Notes: generated by a model not told the origin, from the sequence alone. A stretch of DNA of 64,000 nucleotides from VAZQ01 sp963725065 (GCA_963725065.1 CAVRXD010000016.1:1-64000); one strand, 5' to 3'. Positions 46,464 to 56,870 are shown, counted from the stretch's first letter. A program made the numbers and translations.

Positions 46464-47339
46464 GTGAGCGTGACCGAGCCCATGGCGAGAGCCGGCGATG
46501 CCGCACCAGTCCCGGCGGCGGTGCGCTTCTACGTCGCGCACGAGCGCGCCATCCTCGGCGCGCTGATGGTGATCCTGTTCCTGGTCGCGTGGGAAGGCCT
46601 CGAGCGCGGCTGGTGGGCACGCCTGCTGCACCCGCTGCTGGGCGCATCGGCGGAGCGCTGGCAGCTCAAGCCGATCTTCATCTCCTCGCCGACCCTGGTC
46701 GCCGCAGCCGCCTACCGCATGTTCTTCGTGACCGGCGAAATCTGGCGCGACCTCGCCTGGAGCGGGATGAGCTATGTCCTCGGACTAGCCCTCGCCATCG
46801 CCGTCGGCATCCCGCTCGGCCTCGCGGCCGGCTGGTACCGGCGCTTCTCCTACGCGGTCGAGCCGCTGCTGGCGGCGCTCAACGCCACGCCGCAGGTGGC
46901 ATTCCTGCCGCTGCTCGTGATCTGGGTCGGCACCGGGCTCGGCACCCGGGTCCTGATCATCTTTCTGCTCGCGGTGCTGCCGCTCGCGATCAACGCCCAC
47001 GCCGCCGTCCGCACCACCGACCCGCGCCTGATCAAGGTCGCGGCGAGCTTCAGCGCCGGCGACTGGCGGCTGTTCCGGACCATCATCCTGCCGAGCACGA
47101 TCCCTTTCCTGCTTGCGGGCCTGCGCCTCGCCATCGGCCGCGGGATGATCGGCGTCGTGGTCGGCGAGATCTACGGCTCCGCCGCGGGGGTCGGCGCCAT
47201 GATCAGCCAGGCGGGCTCGCGCTTCCAGACCGACAAGGTGTTCGTCGGCGTGCTCACCATCGTCGCCATCGGCGTGACGCTGGTCGAGATCGTGCGTCGG
47301 ATCGAACGCCGGGTCGACGTCTGGCGTCCGCCATCCTGA
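46464..47339 (+). CDS. NitT/TauT-type ABC transporter permease
   Basis: A 291-residue permease with the EAA-loop region IKVAASFSAGDWRLFRTIIL and PSTIPFLLAGLRLAIG. It starts at GTG 46464 (MSVTEPMARAG); the ATG six codons later is an alternative. Sequence similarity to the first permease along the EAA loop suggests a heterodimeric translocation pore. Confidence 0.87.
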   Translation: MSVTEPMARAGDAAPVPAAVRFYVAHERAILGALMVILFLVAWEGLERGWWARLLHPLLGASAERWQLKPIFISSPTLVAAAAYRMFFVTGEIWRDLAWSGMSYVLGLALAIAVGIPLGLAAGWYRRFSYAVEPLLAALNATPQVAFLPLLVIWVGTGLGTRVLIIFLLAVLPLAINAHAAVRTTDPRLIKVAASFSAGDWRLFRTIILPSTIPFLLAGLRLAIGRGMIGVVVGEIYGSAAGVGAMISQAGSRFQTDKVFVGVLTIVAIGVTLVEIVRRIERRVDVWRPPS

Positions 47340-47355
47340 AAGAGCGCTATCCTGG

Positions 47356-48171
47356 ATGCAGCCCAAGCTCGAAGCGCAGGACATCCGGCTGGAGTATTTC
47401 CAGCCCCGCACCAATACGCGGCTGCTGGCGCTCGGCGGCGTGAACCTGACGGTCATGGACGGCGAGTTCGTCTCGGTGGTGGGACCTTCCGGCTGCGGCA
47501 AGACCACGTTCCTCTCGGTGGTGGACGGGCTGATCGCCGCGACGTCAGGCCGCATTCTGGTCGACGGCAAGGAGGTGACGAAGCCGGGGCCGGATCGCGC
47601 GGTGGTGTTCCAGGACGCCTCGCTGCTGCCGTGGCGGACCGTGCTTCGCAACGTGCTCTACGGACTGGAATGCCTCGGCGTCAAAACGCGCGAGGCGCGG
47701 GACCGCGCGGCGCACTTCATCGAGATGGTCGGGCTCGCCGGCTTCGAGCAGCATTATCCCTATGAGCTCTCCGGCGGCATGCAGCAGCGCGTCAACCTGG
47801 CGCGCGCGCTGGTCATGGACCCGAAGATCCTGCTGATGGACGAGCCGTTCGCCTCGCTCGACGCGCAGACCCGCGAGGCGATGCAGGAGGAGCTGCTGCG
47901 GATCTGGGTGAAGGCCAAGAAGACCGTGCTGTTCGTGACCCACCAGATCGACGAAGCGATCTACCTGTCCGACCGCGTCGCGGTGTTCTCCGGCCGGCCG
48001 GGACGCGTCAAGGAAATCATCCCGGTGGCGATCGAGCGGCCGCGCCGGCTGACGCTGAAACGCGAGGCGCGTTTCCATGCGATCGAGGATCGCATCTGGA
48101 GCCTGATCGAGGAGGACGTGCGGGCCGATCGCAACCGCCGCGCGGTTGACCGCAGCGATCCCAATTCCTAA
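47356..48171 (+). CDS. NitT/TauT-type ABC transporter ATP-binding protein
   Basis: A 271-residue ATPase with Walker A GPSGCGKTT, Q-loop VVFQDASLLPWRT, signature LSGGMQQRVNLAR, Walker B ILLMDEPFASLD and H-loop FVTHQID. It powers the two permeases immediately upstream. Spacing of 16 bases to the preceding gene indicates co-transcription. Confidence 0.93.
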   Translation: MQPKLEAQDIRLEYFQPRTNTRLLALGGVNLTVMDGEFVSVVGPSGCGKTTFLSVVDGLIAATSGRILVDGKEVTKPGPDRAVVFQDASLLPWRTVLRNVLYGLECLGVKTREARDRAAHFIEMVGLAGFEQHYPYELSGGMQQRVNLARALVMDPKILLMDEPFASLDAQTREAMQEELLRIWVKAKKTVLFVTHQIDEAIYLSDRVAVFSGRPGRVKEIIPVAIERPRRLTLKREARFHAIEDRIWSLIEEDVRADRNRRAVDRSDPNS

Positions 48172-48229
48172 CCCATTGTGGGCGGACAGCTCGATCCAAC
48201 CGGGCACCCGCTTCAGGGAGGAGAACGCC

Positions 48230-49234
48230 ATGCGAATTGGCATGTTTCGCAGCACTGTGGCTTGCCTCGCGCTCGCGCTGGGGGCGGCATCGCCCGCCAC
48301 GGCGGCCGAGCTGATCCCGTTCAAGATCGGCATCTCGGCGCCGGTCGTGACCATCTTTCCGGTCTGGATGGGAGAGGCCGGCGGCTTCTACGAGAAGGAA
48401 GGGATCAAGGCCGAGGTCATCAACATGGAAGGCGGCACCCGCGGCCTGCAGGTGCTGCTGTCAGGCGAAATCCAGGGCATGCATGTCGGCCTCGCGCCGG
48501 CGGTGCTCGCCAACAAGCAGGGCGCCGACCTGCGGCTGGTGACCTCCACCTGCAACACCATCCCGATCACCATGTTCACCAAGGCCGGGGTCGGCATGGG
48601 CGACCTCAAGGGCAAGACCTTCGGCATCAGCACCTTCGGGTCGGAGACCGACATCGCCATCGGCATCCTGCTCAAGAAGCTCGGCCTCACCCGCCAGGAC
48701 GTCACCGTCTCCCAGATCGGCGGCAGCTCGCAGCGGCTGGCCGCGCTGATGGCCGGACGCATCGATGTCGCCCCGCTGATCGAGCCGGGGATCACGGTGG
48801 CCAAGGAGCGCGGCTTCAGCCCGCTGATCGATCTTGCCGCCGCCAACACACCGTGGATCTTCGACTCCGTCGTCGTCACCAGCGCCACGCTCAAGCAGAA
48901 CCGCGCCACCCTCACGCGCTTCGTCAAGGCTTACATCGCGGGCGCCTACCTCGCGCTCGCCGACGAGAAGAAGGCAAAGGAGGTGATCGCGCAGAAGTTC
49001 AAGACCAGCGATCCGAAAGTCATCGAGGCGACCTACGCCGATTTCAAGCGCCTGATGCCGCGCGACGCGGCGCCCTCGGTCGAAGGTGCCAAGAGCGTGC
49101 TCGAGCAGCTCGAGGCGATCGGGACCGACATCGGCAGCCGCAACGTGAACGACTATCTCGATCTCAGCATCATCGACCAGCTCAAGCAGGAGGGCTATTT
49201 CGCGCAGCTGGAGAAGGCGTATCCGGTGAAATGA
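48230..49234 (+). CDS. NitT/TauT-type ABC transporter substrate-binding protein
   Basis: A 334-residue periplasmic protein with a signal peptide (MRIGMFRSTVACLALALG), then FPVWMGEAGGFYEKEGIKAE and SGEIQGMHVGLAPAVLANK, standard for NMT1-type binding proteins. AGGGAGGAG precedes the ATG at 48230. It is the last transporter gene and is followed, after a palindromic repeat, by hydantoinase genes, so the ligand may be a cyclic amide or related N-compound (inference). Confidence 0.9.
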   Translation: MRIGMFRSTVACLALALGAASPATAAELIPFKIGISAPVVTIFPVWMGEAGGFYEKEGIKAEVINMEGGTRGLQVLLSGEIQGMHVGLAPAVLANKQGADLRLVTSTCNTIPITMFTKAGVGMGDLKGKTFGISTFGSETDIAIGILLKKLGLTRQDVTVSQIGGSSQRLAALMAGRIDVAPLIEPGITVAKERGFSPLIDLAAANTPWIFDSVVVTSATLKQNRATLTRFVKAYIAGAYLALADEKKAKEVIAQKFKTSDPKVIEATYADFKRLMPRDAAPSVEGAKSVLEQLEAIGTDIGSRNVNDYLDLSIIDQLKQEGYFAQLEKAYPVK

Positions 49235-49262
49235 GTATGCGAACGAGGAGACCCACTCCGCT

Positions 49263-49373
49263 GTCATCGCCCGCGCAGGCGGGCGATCCAGTAATCGCCG
49301 TACAGCGTGTAATGCACGTTCCAGCCGATTGCTGCAGTGGTGGTTACTGGATGCCCGCTTTCGCGGGCATGAC
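49263..49373. repeat. REP-like composite inverted repeat
   Basis: Two arms of the same class as at 31001-31110: GTCATCGCCCGCGCAGGCGG then GCGATCCAGTA on the left, and TACTGGATGCCCGC...GCGGGCATGAC on the right. The right arm runs almost to the start of the hydantoinase B gene, so upstream in-frame codons (WWLLDARFRGHDE) are repeat-derived and not protein. Confidence 0.85.
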
Positions 49374-49391
49374 GAGCCCGAGAATGCGGCC

Positions 49392-51122
49392 GTGAACGCC
49401 ATCGACCTCGAAGTCATCTATCAGTCCACGCTGCAGATCGCGCGCGAGCTCACGCTCAATATGCTGCGCACGGGCTATTCGACCATCATCAAGGAAAGCC
49501 AGGACTTCACCTTCGCAATCTTCGACGGCGCCGGGCGCATGGTCGCACAGGGCATTCCGCAGCCGCTCCATATCGGGCCGCTGGCGGCGCAGGTGAACGA
49601 GATCCGGCGGCGGTTCCGCGATGCGACCGAGCCGGGTGACGCCTTCATCGTCAATCATCCCTACCAGGCGTGCCAGAACCACGCGACCGACGTCACCGTG
49701 ATTTCGCCGATGTTCGCCGCCGAGCGGCTGGTCGGCTTCATCGGCAATATCGCCCACAAGCCCGACCTCGGCGGCAAGGTCCCCGGCACCAACAGCGGCG
49801 ACGCCACCGATCTGTTCCAGGAGGGCCTGCTGATCCCGCCGCTCAAGATCCTCCGCCGCGGCGAGATCAATACCGACGTGGAGGCGCTCATCTGCGCCAA
49901 CACCCGCACGCCGGAGGTGACCTGGGGCGACATCAAGGCGCAGGTCAACACCAACACCTACGGCCTGAGCAAATTCGCGGAGCTGTTCGGCAAGTACGGC
50001 GTCGATACCGTGCTCGCCTGCTGGCGGCGCTGGATGGACATCTGCGAAGCCGAGCTGCGCAAGGAGATCGCCAAGGTGCCCGACGGCCTCTACGGCCCGG
50101 AGACCGACCATCTCGACGACGACGGCGTCGAACTCGCAAAGCCGCATCGCATCTCGGCATCGCTTCGGGTCGAGGGCGACACGCTGCACTTCATCCTCGA
50201 CAGCGACGCGCAGGCACGCGGACCCATCAACCTGCGGCCCTGCGTCTCCCGCAACTTCATCGAATGCCTGGTGAAGATGATCTTCATTCCGGGCCTGCCG
50301 GTGAACGACGGCCTGTCGCGGCCGGTGCGCGTGTCCTATCCGCCGGAAGGCTCGCTGCTCAACCCGCGCTTTCCCGCGCCGGTGAACATGTATGTGCGCC
50401 CGAGCCAGGTCACGACCTCGGTCATCATGCGCGTGCTCGCGCAGGCCGTGCCCGGACGGGTGCCGGCGCCGGGCAGCGCCGCCGGCGGCTCGCTGTCGAG
50501 CGCGGGCCGCCACCCAAGATCAGGGCGCTGGTATTCGCAGTATGAGATCCTCAACGGCGGCACCGGCGCCCGACCCGACGGTGACGGCGTAAGCGCCATG
50601 GACGAGCTGGTCGTCAACGTGATGAACACACCGGTGGAAGCCATCGAGACCGAGTTTCCGGTGCGCGTCGAGCGCTATGAGCTGGCGGGCGATTCGGGCG
50701 GTCCCGGGACTTTTCGCGGCGGCCTCGGCGTGCGCCGGCAGTGGCGCATCCTGGCCGACGAAACCAGCGTCAATCTGCGCATGGACCGGTTCAAGTTCTC
50801 CTCCCTCGGCGTCTTCGGCGCCAAGCCCGCGCGCGCTTCCCGGGCGGTCTTGAACCCCGGCAGTCCCACGGAACGTGCGTTGACCTCGAAAGTGGCTGGC
50901 GTGCGCCTCCAGCGCGGCGATCTCCTGTCGGTGGAATTCGCCGGCGGCGGCGGGTGGGGCGATCCCCATCAGCGCGAGATCGGCCGGGTGCGCGAGGATG
51001 TGGCGCGCGGCTATGTCTCGCGCGCCTCCGCGCGCGACGATTACGGGGTCGCGCTCGACGCCGATCTCGCCGTCGACAATGCCGCGACCGCGCGGCTGCG
51101 GGGCGAGAAGACCGCGCGATGA
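49392..51122 (+). CDS. hyuB: Hydantoinase B/oxoprolinase family protein
   Basis: A 576-residue HyuB/AcxA-type subunit. LEVIYQSTLQIARELTLNML, EPGDAFIVNHPYQACQNHAT and HKPDLGGKVPGTNSGDATDL are typical of the family, as is the C-terminal GGGGWGDP. With HyuA it forms an ATP-dependent enzyme opening hydantoins, 5-oxoproline or, in related carboxylases, activating ketones. The start GTG 49392 was chosen because sequence before it belongs to a palindromic repeat. Its stop overlaps the hyuA ATG. Confidence 0.88.
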   Translation: MNAIDLEVIYQSTLQIARELTLNMLRTGYSTIIKESQDFTFAIFDGAGRMVAQGIPQPLHIGPLAAQVNEIRRRFRDATEPGDAFIVNHPYQACQNHATDVTVISPMFAAERLVGFIGNIAHKPDLGGKVPGTNSGDATDLFQEGLLIPPLKILRRGEINTDVEALICANTRTPEVTWGDIKAQVNTNTYGLSKFAELFGKYGVDTVLACWRRWMDICEAELRKEIAKVPDGLYGPETDHLDDDGVELAKPHRISASLRVEGDTLHFILDSDAQARGPINLRPCVSRNFIECLVKMIFIPGLPVNDGLSRPVRVSYPPEGSLLNPRFPAPVNMYVRPSQVTTSVIMRVLAQAVPGRVPAPGSAAGGSLSSAGRHPRSGRWYSQYEILNGGTGARPDGDGVSAMDELVVNVMNTPVEAIETEFPVRVERYELAGDSGGPGTFRGGLGVRRQWRILADETSVNLRMDRFKFSSLGVFGAKPARASRAVLNPGSPTERALTSKVAGVRLQRGDLLSVEFAGGGGWGDPHQREIGRVREDVARGYVSRASARDDYGVALDADLAVDNAATARLRGEKTAR

Positions 51123-53168
51123 AATTGCGTGTCGGCATCGATGTCGGCGGGACCTTTACCGATGTCACCGCGTTCGACGAAGATCAGGGCGAGCTCGTCG
51201 CCGTGCGCAAATATGTCTCCAACCCGGCGCAGCCCGCCGCCGTGATGGAGACCATCACCGCGGATCTCGCGCGCGACTTCGGCGCCGATGCGGTGACATT
51301 GATCCTGCATGGCTCGACCGCCGCGCTCAACACGCTGCTCGAAGGCAAGGGCGTACGCACGGGACTGCTCACGACGCGCGGCTTCCGCGACGTGTACGAG
51401 ATCGGGCGGCAGTGGCGCGGCGAGGATGTGTTCAACATCTTCGCGCCGGCGCCGAAGATGCTGCTGCCGCGCGACCGCATCTTCGAGATCGGCGAGCGCA
51501 TCGGGTCCCAGGGCGAGGTCATCGAACCATTGCTGGCGGAGGACGTCGCCGGCGCCGTGCGCAAGCTCGTGGCCGACGGTGTCGAAGCGGTGGCGGTGTG
51601 CTTCCTGTTCGCCTACGCCAACCCCGCCCACGAGCAGGCAGCGGCCGAGATCATTCGCACGATCGCGCCCGACCTCTACGTATCGCTGTCGCACGAGGTC
51701 AATCCGGAATGGCGCGAATACGAGCGCACGGCGTCGACCGTGGCCAACGCCTATATCGGTCCGCCGGTCTCGCGCTACCTGCGGACGCTGGACGAGCTGT
51801 CGCGCCGGCGCTTTCCGCGCTCCCGCGCGCTGATGATGAAATCCGACGGCGGTGCGGCGAGCGCCCGCATGCTGGCGCGCACGCCGATCCAGACCGTGAT
51901 GTCGGGACCGGTGGCCGGCGTCATCGGCGGCCGCCACCTCGGCGACGTCAAGGGCATCGACAATCTCATCACCTTCGACACCGGCGGGACCAGCTCCGAC
52001 ATGGCGGTGCTGCCGGGCCGGCCGCTGTTCAAGTCGGAGGTGACGGTGGCGCGGCATCCGCTGCGCACGCACACCGTCGACATCGAAACCATCGGCGCCG
52101 GCGGCGGCAGCATCGCCTCGGTGCAACTGGGCCACGTCCTCAAGGTCGGTCCGCAGAGCGCGGGCGCCCTTCCCGGCCCGGCGTGCTACGACCGCGGCGG
52201 CAGCGAACCGACGCTGACCGACGCGCTCGTCCTGCTCGGCCATCTCAATCCGACCGCGCTGCTCGCGGGCGCGATGCCGATTGCGAGCGCGAAAGCGCAC
52301 GAGGCGGTGGCCAGCCGCGTGGCGAACCCGCTCGGAATTACTCCGATCGAGGCGGCGTGGGGGATCCTGCGCGTGCTCGCCACCAATGTGATGGTGGCGA
52401 TGCGCACCATCACGGTGGAACGCGGCTACGATCCGCGCGAGTTCACGCTGGTGCCGTTCGGCGGCATGGGCCCGACCATCGCCGGGCTGATCGCCGCCGA
52501 GCTCGGCATCAGCCGCATTCTCATTCCGCGCGACCCCGGCACCTTCAGCGCCCACGGCATGCTGGTGACCGACGTGCACCAGCAGCGCAGCCTGACCCGC
52601 ATCACGCCGGTGGACGGGACGACCGCCGCCGACCTCGACGCGATCTTTGCCGCGATGGAAGCGGACGCGTTGCAGGACCTGGTGCAAGAGCAAATCCCGC
52701 GCGAGCATCTGCAGACGGTACGGCACGCGGGCATGCGCTACCGCGGCCAGTCCTACGAAGTGGCGGTGCTTGTGCCGAGCCTGCAGGGGCCGCACGACCT
52801 GGACGATCTGGTGCAAGCGCTTCCACGATGCGCATCAACGCCGTTACGGCCACATGGCGCAGGCGGAAGCGGTGGAGATCGTCAATTTCCAGGTCACGGC
52901 GATCGGTCGCATCCCGAAACCCGCGACCAAGAGGTTCGATCCTGGTGCGGGGTCGCGGCCGCAGACGCCGTTCGAGACCAGGCAGGCCTATTTCAATGCG
53001 ACCGACGCCCGCGACGTCCCGGTCTGGCGCCGCGGCGACCTGGCTCCGGGCGCGCGCATCGAAGGGCCGGCGGTCATCGAGGAGCAGACGTCGACCATCG
53101 TGCTCTATCCGGGACAGCGCGCGCGTGTCGACGACTACCTGAACATCGAGGTCGAGGTGCAATCCTGA
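51119..53168 (+). CDS. hyuA: Hydantoinase/oxoprolinase subunit A, frameshifted
   Basis: The ATPase-type subunit, about 682 residues after correction. It starts MKLRVGIDVGGTFTDVTAFD, the phosphate-binding motif of the ASKHA fold, and has TFDTGGTSSDMA and the C-terminal RRYGHMAQAEAVEIVNFQV region. The frame breaks at about 52814-52820, where one extra base changes LVQAFHDAHQRRYGH to LVQALPRCAST; the correct tail continues in the other frame to 53168. ATG 51119 overlaps the end of hyuB (ATGA). Confidence 0.85.
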
Positions 53169-53299
53169 CGATGTCGGCGAGCGCGGTGTTAGCGACCCCG
53201 GAACGGATGCGCGGGGACGACAGCGGGCGGGAGTGATAGCGTGGGCCAGATCGCCAGCATGGTGGTTGCAAGACGACGTTGTCACCGGAGGCGTGCGTC

Positions 53300-54382
53300 A
53301 TGACGTGGAGCGCCGCTGTCGCCGCCGCCCTGGGGGTACTCGCCACGATCCCGTCGGTCACGCCGGCGGCGGCCCAGTTCTACAAGGGCAAGACGCTCAC
53401 CCTGATCGTCAACTACGGGGTCGGCGGCAACATCGACACCGAGGCGAGGATCCTGGCGCGCCACCTGCCGAAACATATCGCGGGCGCTCCGACCATCATC
53501 ATCCAGAACACGCCCGGCGCCGGCGGCCTGCACGCCATGAACTTGCTGGGTCTCAACATCAAGTCACGCGCCGACGGGTTGACCGCTGGCTTCTTCACCA
53601 TCAGCCCGACCGCGCCGCTGATCGACGACCCCGCCTTCAAGATCAAGATGTGGGAGGACTACCTGCCGATCGGCGGCGCGACCGGATGGACCGTCGCCTA
53701 TGCGCGCAGGGATACGCCGCCCGGGCTGCAGCAGCCGGCCGACATCGCCAAGGCGACGAAGGTGTTTTTCGGCGGTTACAGCCGCGGCGCGTCGCACGAC
53801 ACCCGGATCAGGCTCGCGCTCGAGGTGATGAACTTGCCGTACCAGGCCGTCACCGGCTTCCCCTCGGCCGGCGACATCAACAAGGCGTTCCAGCAGAACG
53901 AGATCAACATGACCTCGAGCTCGCTGCCGGCCTATCAGAGCCAGGTGGTGCCCAACATCATCAATACCGGGATCGGCATGCCGCTATGGCACTACGCGGT
54001 GATCGGACCCGACGGCCAGCCCGGCGGCAACCCGGCGCTGATGAAGCAGGGCATTCCGGTCTACACCGAGGTCTACCGGCAGGCCTTCGGCGCCATGCCG
54101 TCGGGCGAGAAATTCGAGGCGCTCCTGCTCATGAACGACATCGCCACCAAGCTCCAGCGCGGGTTCTTCCTGCCCAAGGGCGCGCCGGACGAGGCCGCCG
54201 CCGACCTGCGCCGGGCCTACCAGGCGCTCGCGAGCGACGCCGACTTCGTTGCCGACTACGAGCGCATCACCAAGGAGAAACCGGATTTCGTCGGCGCCGA
54301 GGACGTGCAGCTCGTCTTCGACAAGATGCGCGCGGTCCGCCCGGAGATTCGCCAGGTGCTCAAGCTGTCGATCGGCGGATGA
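53300..54382 (+). CDS. Bug/TctC-type tripartite transporter binding protein
   Basis: A 360-residue periplasmic binding protein with a signal sequence (MTWSAAVAAALGVLATIPSV). It has FYKGKTLTLIVNYGVGGNID and the aspartate-rich loop around IIIQNTPGAGGLHAMN, resembling Bug/TctC receptors for carboxylates. Its ATG at 53300 follows GGAG. No TctA/TctB membrane genes are adjacent, so it must dock with components elsewhere or serve a sensing role. It follows hyuBA and could bind a hydantoinase product. Confidence 0.8.
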   Translation: MTWSAAVAAALGVLATIPSVTPAAAQFYKGKTLTLIVNYGVGGNIDTEARILARHLPKHIAGAPTIIIQNTPGAGGLHAMNLLGLNIKSRADGLTAGFFTISPTAPLIDDPAFKIKMWEDYLPIGGATGWTVAYARRDTPPGLQQPADIAKATKVFFGGYSRGASHDTRIRLALEVMNLPYQAVTGFPSAGDINKAFQQNEINMTSSSLPAYQSQVVPNIINTGIGMPLWHYAVIGPDGQPGGNPALMKQGIPVYTEVYRQAFGAMPSGEKFEALLLMNDIATKLQRGFFLPKGAPDEAAADLRRAYQALASDADFVADYERITKEKPDFVGAEDVQLVFDKMRAVRPEIRQVLKLSIGG

Positions 54383-54543
54383 AACGCTGACATCGGCACA
54401 TGCTGCGGCTTCGCCGCTTGCACCGGCCCCAGACGCTCGACATCTATGCCTGACATGGGCAGCTCCGCCGCAGGTTCCGCTTTCGAGGCACCCTATCGAC
54501 CTGTAGGGTTGCCCGTCGGTGTCTCGGCCGCGAATGGGTCACG

Positions 54544-56238
54544 ATGGGCACGATTGTCGTTCTCGATTTGATGGGTGGAGTGGCTTTGCTGCTGTGGGGC
54601 CTGCACATGGTCCAGAGCGGCATCCTGCGCGCGTTCGGCTCGGAACTGCGGCATCTGCTGTCGACGGCGCTCGGCAACCGTTTCACGGCTTTCGCGGCCG
54701 GATTGGGGCTCACCGCGGTACTTCAGAGCAGCACCGCGACCGGGCTGATGACTGCCTCGTTTGCGGGCGAAGGCCTGGTCGCCCTGGTGCCCGCGCTGGC
54801 GATCATGCTCGGGGCGAATGTCGGAACGACCCTCATCGTCCAGGTGCTGTCGTTCAACGTCGCCGCCGTCGCTCCGGTGCTCTTCATCATCGGACTGGTC
54901 GGATTCCGCATCGGCGCGCGGAGCTGGATCAAGGATCTCGGACGGGTGTCGATCGGGCTCGGCCTGATGCTGCTCGCGCTGCACATCCTGCTCGACACGC
55001 TGGCGCCGGCCGAGAACGCGCCGGAGATACGTCTCCTGCTCAACGCCATCACCGGCGATCCGGTGCTGTGCATCGTGCTCGCGGCCGCTCTGACCTGGGC
55101 CGCGCATTCGAGCGTCGCCATCGTGCTCCTGATCATGTCGCTCGCTTACTCGCAATTCATCACGCCCGCCGCCGCGCTCGCACTTGTGCTCGGCGCCAAT
55201 CTCGGCAGTGCGATCAATCCGTTGATCGAGGGCCGACGCCGCGGTGATATGGCGAGCTACCGGCTGCCAGTGGGAAACCTGCTCAACCGGCTGATCGGCG
55301 TCGTTCTGGTCGCACCGTTCCTGCCCGCCCTGGCCGGGGCCTTTCTCGCATTTCAGCCCCACGTGGCGAAAATGACGGCGGAATTCCATGTCGCCTTCAA
55401 CGTCGCGCTGGCGCTCGCTTTCATCGGGCTGCTCGACCCGCTCGCCTGGCTGCTGGAGAAGATATTTCCGGAGCGCAAGAAGAGCGCCGATCCCGCGGCG
55501 CCGCGCTATCTCGACGAGAGCGCGCTCGAGACGCCCTCGCTCGCGCTGGCCGATGCGGGGCGCGAGACGCTGCACATGGGCGATATCGTCGATGTGATGC
55601 TGCGGCAAGTGATGACGGCGCTGATGACCAACGATCGCGCGCTGGCGAGCGAGGTCTCGCGCATGGACAACGCCGTCGACAAGCTCGACGAGGCGATCAA
55701 GCTTTACGTGATCAAATTGACGCGCGGCAGCCTCGACGAGCAGGAAGGCGCCCGCGCCATGGAGATCATCTCGTTCGCGATCAATCTCGAGCACATCGGC
55801 GACATCATCGACAAGAACCTTTGCGAGCTCGCGGTCAAGAAGATCAAGCGCAAGCTGCAATTCTCAGCACAGGGCGCGGAGGAGCTCAGGGCCTTCCACA
55901 AGCGGATCGTCGAGAGCCTGTGCATCGCGCTCAGCGTCTTCATGTCGCGCAATGTGAGCGAGGCGCGCAAGCTGATCGCCGAGAAGACCGAGCTGCGCAA
56001 CGCCGAGCTCGCGGCGGCGGAGCGGCACTTCGAACGATTGCGCGAAGGCCAGCCGGAGACGCAGGAGACGACCTCGCTCCACCTCGACGTGCTGCGCGAC
56101 CTCAAGCGCATCCACTCGCACATCTGCTCGGTCGCCTATCCGGTGCTGGAGGCGGCGGGCGAGATCGCCGCGGTGGACGTCGGCGAAAGCGATCCCATCA
56201 CGCTCGCCGCACCCGGCGCCAAGCCGGCGGTGCAGTAG
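54544..56238 (+). CDS. Na/Pi cotransporter family protein with PhoU-like C-terminus
   Basis: A 564-residue protein. Residues 1-300 are the NptA-type membrane domain, with the paired QSS motifs as VLQSSTATGLMTAS and WAAHSSVAIVLLIMS. Residues 330-540 are a helical PhoU-like domain (NAVDKLDEAIKLYVIKLTRG; FAINLEHIGDIIDKNL). It probably takes up phosphate, or modulates it, using Na+. ATG 54544. No pho box was identified. Confidence 0.9.
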   Translation: MGTIVVLDLMGGVALLLWGLHMVQSGILRAFGSELRHLLSTALGNRFTAFAAGLGLTAVLQSSTATGLMTASFAGEGLVALVPALAIMLGANVGTTLIVQVLSFNVAAVAPVLFIIGLVGFRIGARSWIKDLGRVSIGLGLMLLALHILLDTLAPAENAPEIRLLLNAITGDPVLCIVLAAALTWAAHSSVAIVLLIMSLAYSQFITPAAALALVLGANLGSAINPLIEGRRRGDMASYRLPVGNLLNRLIGVVLVAPFLPALAGAFLAFQPHVAKMTAEFHVAFNVALALAFIGLLDPLAWLLEKIFPERKKSADPAAPRYLDESALETPSLALADAGRETLHMGDIVDVMLRQVMTALMTNDRALASEVSRMDNAVDKLDEAIKLYVIKLTRGSLDEQEGARAMEIISFAINLEHIGDIIDKNLCELAVKKIKRKLQFSAQGAEELRAFHKRIVESLCIALSVFMSRNVSEARKLIAEKTELRNAELAAAERHFERLREGQPETQETTSLHLDVLRDLKRIHSHICSVAYPVLEAAGEIAAVDVGESDPITLAAPGAKPAVQ

Positions 56239-56435
56239 ACGTCCGCAGACCTCGTCCCGGCTGTCCTCCGTTGCCGTTCACTGGAGCGCTCCCCATAACC
56301 GTAAATTATGTGTCAAAAGGACATAAATTTTGCATCAATTTCCTCTTCACAAATACGTCATGAGGCTTACGCTGCAACCAGCCAGCGCGGTCCGCAGCTT
56401 CTGCCTACCGTCGTCTGGCCTAGGGAGGCTCAACG

Positions 56436-56675
56436 ATGAAAAACCTGCTCACTGTCTCGGCGATCGCACTCGGTCTGGCGTTGGCGACCACCTGCGCCAA
56501 CGCCCAAACTGCCCCCAAAGCCAAGGCGGCCGCCAAGGCGCCGAACCACGAAGCGATGATGAAGCCCTGCCGGGCCAGCACGAAGGACATGTACACGGGC
56601 GACCAGCGCGTGTTCACTTACGGCTATTGCGTTTCCAAGCTTCCCCACGCAGGGAGTCAGGTTGCGGGGAGATAG
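56436..56675 (+). CDS. Small secreted protein
   Basis: A 79-residue protein with a signal peptide (MKNLLTVSAIALGLALATTC ending near ANAQ) and an Ala/Lys-rich linker before two cysteines (KPCRAST and GYCVSK). AGGGAGG precedes the ATG at 56436. The gap upstream (56290-56345) is AT-rich and could hold its promoter. Function unknown. Confidence 0.6.
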   Translation: MKNLLTVSAIALGLALATTCANAQTAPKAKAAAKAPNHEAMMKPCRASTKDMYTGDQRVFTYGYCVSKLPHAGSQVAGR

Positions 56676-56870
56676 CGCGCCCCCTCTTCAAGGCGTGACG
56701 GCGCTGGACCACACGCCGGTCCAGCGCGCGTCGTGCGGAGACGTATTCGCGAGGCCGCACCGGGCGGCGCCGTTGTCGGCGACCGCGGCCTGATGGGGCT
56801 CAGGAATATTTATGCAAAATTTATAGTGGCGGTCGGAAAAAATACGCTCACGCCGCGCGCCGAACGAGGC

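Noticed and set aside
49329..49391. An N-terminal extension of hydantoinase B from an upstream TTG
   Set aside because: The extra residues (WWLLDARFRGHDE) are encoded by the right arm of a palindromic repeat, so the GTG at 49392 is preferred.
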